Shown: positions 61,668 through 64,000 of the stretch, one piece after another
Layout: every line of letters starts with the position of its first letter
How positions within the stretch are numbered: position 1 is the stretch's first letter
Assembly: GCF_963676685.1 (NCBI RefSeq)
Contig: NC_092348.1
Location: 14,110,867 to 14,174,866 of the forward strand
DNA: 64,000 nt
Direction of reading: 5' to 3'
DNA from: Mytilus edulis
Lineage: Eukaryota > Mollusca > Bivalvia > Mytilida > Mytilidae
Notes under the pieces: model-generated
Databases searched by the model: none
What the model saw: the letters and a program-made list of their open reading frames with translations, nothing else
Told to the model about the DNA's origin: nothing
Program-made: the position numbers and the translations under genes

Positions 61668-62030
61668 ATTACATTAGATGTATGTTTCATTATAATATTT
61701 CATTCTGATTGGCTAACTGCACATCACGTGTTATTCCGTAAGCAGTTGCATTTCTCAATACAACTTTTCATTCATGATAACACGTGCTCCAACAATAAAG
61801 TGCACAGGTGAATTAAATAATAAAATATATAAAATTCGTGTTTTCATGATCATAGCTAAAAAATGTAATTATAAGTATTGAATGCTTCTTTTTGTAACTT
61901 TATAGGGTTGTAAAAGCGTTGACCGTGCGTACATTTTTAGAATGAAGCGCCTCCGCGCTTCATACAAAATGTACTTCGGTCAACGCGTTTACACCCCTAT
62001 AAAGTTACAAAAAGAAGCATTCAATCCTTA
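61668..62030. mobile_element. Foldback-type insertion private to duplicon 2
   Basis: 363 bp absent from copy 1, flanked by AATA (61664-61667 and 62031-62034), present once in copy 1 ('aggaataaac'). Its right part (61877-62025) is an inverted repeat with ~70-bp arms starting 'attgaatgcttctttttgta'. The left part contains 'attctgattggctaac'; a similar motif 'cttctgattggctgac' lies at about 50490. No ORF. Confidence 0.8.
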
Positions 62031-62235
62031 AATAAACAAATTATTTTTGTCTCCACAAACACGTGTTTGAGTTAAAAGCAATCCATATGCGAAGAGACAA
62101 GAACAAATTATACCTACAAATAAACAAACACATGCAACATGAAAGTGTTTTAGATTAATTTGTACCACATTTTAAATACGAAACATTGATCAAGATTTTC
62201 CGAAAGTGCCTTTTTAATCATGGACATAACAACAC

Positions 62236-62416
62236 TTTTTACAATATAAACGTAGAGTTCATATCTATTCATTTTACAATATAAACGTAGAGTTCATATC
62301 TATTCATTTTACAATATAAACGTAGAGTTCATATCTATTCATTTTACAATATAAACGTAGAGTTCATATCTATTCATTTTACAATATAGACGTAGAGTTC
62401 ATATCTATTCATTTTA
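62236..62416. repeat. 35-bp tandem repeat, 5 units
   Basis: The same unit as at 43266, with 'acaatat' at 62241, 62276, 62311, 62346 and 62381. Four units carry aaacg and the last carries agacg. Confidence 0.9.
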
Positions 62417-63317
62417 ATGACGAAAATGTGATCAGGAATGTGAAGAAAACATTTTTCGATATGTTAGTGATATACAATGAACATCTGCAAAAAGCACATA
62501 AACTTAGAATTCTATAATAAAAAAAACTTTAAACAAAAATGATGTCATATTATTTTGTCGAACATAAACAATCTAACTACTTGTTAAACAAAAAAGGCTC
62601 ATTACTAACAAACAAAATGAAAATGAAGACGAAATAACAAAAATATGTTTGCAAACAATAATAAAATAAAATCAGATATCGAACAGTGTCATTTCTTTCC
62701 TAATATAGATTTAAACTTTATTTCCATACATTGTTCTCTTAATGCACTTAAATTCAATACTACCTACTTGACAATTTTAATGTATGTACTGCCTCCTTAA
62801 AATGTAAAATGTGATTTTAAAAAGTACCATTGTTTCAGTTGGTAAACAGTCTGAACGTGCATGTAAGTCGTAATTTCTGGGCAACAATAATAAAAAAAAA
62901 AGAATGTTACGCAAGAGATGCGGATCTAAGAGTGTGTTCCGGGTTTATAACTCCCTTTGTTGGGACCATCAATACATTTTAATGGGCACATATATTTGGA
63001 ACCCCTCCCTTTAAAAATGGCTGGATCCGCCCCTGTATAACCAGACTATAAATAAAGAAATCTAACTGTTTTTGTAATTAAAAACTCTTTACTAGATAAA
63101 ATTGTGATTTTTCTGTATACCCAAATAATTTCTTTAATTCTCAATAAAAAATTACATAATATTATATAACTTTAAAGAAATTAAGTAAAAACAAAAAAAG
63201 AGTGTACGCGTTTAACATGTCTTTGCTGGCTGTTAGCAATACAATTACCATAAGCATGCATTTTGCATTTCGATAATGTACTTAGCTGAAGTAAGGTGAC
63301 TTAAAACAAGAACAGTT

Positions 63318-63734
63318 TTACACTTCGTCGGATATTGAAACTTTGTCTTGTATCATTCTTTCATCGCTGACATCAGTAGTCATGGGTTTTCTTTCATCGC
63401 TGACATCAGTAGTCTCGGTTTTTCTTCCATTTTTTGAACTCATTTCTTCACCCACACACGAATCAATTTGCACTTGTCGTGATTCTGTGTTCTGTGTCAT
63501 TTCGGAACCAGATGATGTGCTCCTAAAGCTTCCCGTTAAGCTTACTAGACGTCTCAAGGCCGATCCTCCTCGGGATTTTTCGACCAAATGGACAAATCGC
63601 TTGAGCATCTCATGTCTGAATAAAAGATAAACCCAGGGATCAAGGACTTGGTTCCAGCTTGCAAGGATTAAGGCATTCAAGTCTGCTTTATTGTTACGTT
63701 TAACAGTACGGCTTTGGTTGATGATTAGTCTTAT
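63318..63734 (-). CDS. Second copy of the GPCR TM7/C-tail exon
   Basis: 417 nt aligned end to end with 44278-44694, open throughout. The only amino-acid change I see is Glu for Asp in the second TTDVSD repeat; another base change in the tail (Arg codon near 63479) is silent. The TM7 Ile in place of Arg is kept. The same acceptor (TTTCAG) precedes it. Its partner first exon should lie beyond 64000 on the minus strand. The few, mostly conservative changes suggest either a young or a constrained copy. Confidence 0.85.
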   Translation of the reverse strand: MRLIINQSRTVKRNNKADLNALILASWNQVLDPWVYLLFRHEMLKRFVHLVEKSRGGSALRRLVSLTGSFRSTSSGSEMTQNTESRQVQIDSCVGEEMSSKNGRKTETTDVSDERKPMTTDVSDERMIQDKVSISDEV

Positions 63735-64000
63735 CTGAAATTTAAATATTGTAATATATATCTTGTTCAGTGCTATGCAAAATATAAGAGTAAATTTCGC
63801 CTCCACAATCCGAGGAATACATAAATTTTAAATGTAATGCATTCGACGAAATTATATATATATATATAATAAATCTAGTCAAAAGTTGTAGATTTCATAT
63901 AATATTTCACAAATATTTTACTTGATAATGATTATGTTTTTTTCGCTTAAAATGTAAGACAAAATATATTCAACCTTTTATTTTTATTACGCCTCTGAAA

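Larger units (their letters stand above)
57582..64000. repeat. Segmental duplication, copy 2 (continues past the window)
   Basis: A near-identical counterpart of 38752-44958. It abuts the array without spacer. It carries a private insertion at 61668-62030, five rather than three 35-bp units, and the TM7 exon at 63318-63734. The right end of the duplication is not reached. Confidence 0.92.

Noticed and set aside
1-64000. tRNA or rRNA genes
   Set aside because: I looked for B-box-like and conserved rRNA sequence and saw none; a covariance-model scan would be needed to be certain.

Overview
The window is animal nuclear DNA, almost certainly from a marine mussel (Mytilus or a close relative). 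It is AT-rich, its genes are split by GT-AG introns, and it carries several interspersed repeats that I recognise from mussel genomes: the 'agagggacgaaagataccag' family, the 'tcttatgtagacgaaacgcg' family, the 'gcgagaaattcccgcacccg' family, and the bivalve element that opens with 'agctcacctggcccgaaggg'. The species call rests on remembered repeat families, not on a search. No tRNA, rRNA or CRISPR array was found.

Layout. 1-5810: a LINE (non-LTR retrotransposon) with an intact 621-residue ORF1 and a broken ORF2 (endonuclease, reverse transcriptase, C-terminal zinc knuckle). 6000-12900: repeats and intergenic DNA, including a 451-bp TIR element with a truncated second copy, a near-perfect hairpin, and a bivalve element that received two further insertions, each with its own target-site duplication. 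15339-35870: one plus-strand gene of at least 13 exons. The exon phases all agree and predict a basic Arg/Tyr/Ser-rich protein of about 968 residues that I do not recognise. The transcript may end in more than one way.

44278-48935 (minus strand): a prostanoid-receptor-like GPCR locus. Two paralogous exons (45439-46266 and 48066-48935) each encode TM1-TM6 and end at the same phase-0 donor. Only one TM7/C-tail exon (44278-44694) lies downstream of them. This arrangement suggests two alternative first exons sharing one last exon. A conserved TM7 arginine that contacts the prostanoid carboxylate in vertebrate receptors is isoleucine here.

38752-44958 and 57582-64000 are two copies of one segmental duplication, including the TM7 exon, about 19 kb apart. 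Each copy carries a transposon insertion absent from the other, and they differ in tandem-repeat number (3 versus 5). Between them, 53350-57581 is an array of the bivalve element with a 502-bp period and a further near-exact 887-bp tandem duplication. The second receptor copy runs off the right edge, so its first exon should lie just beyond the window.
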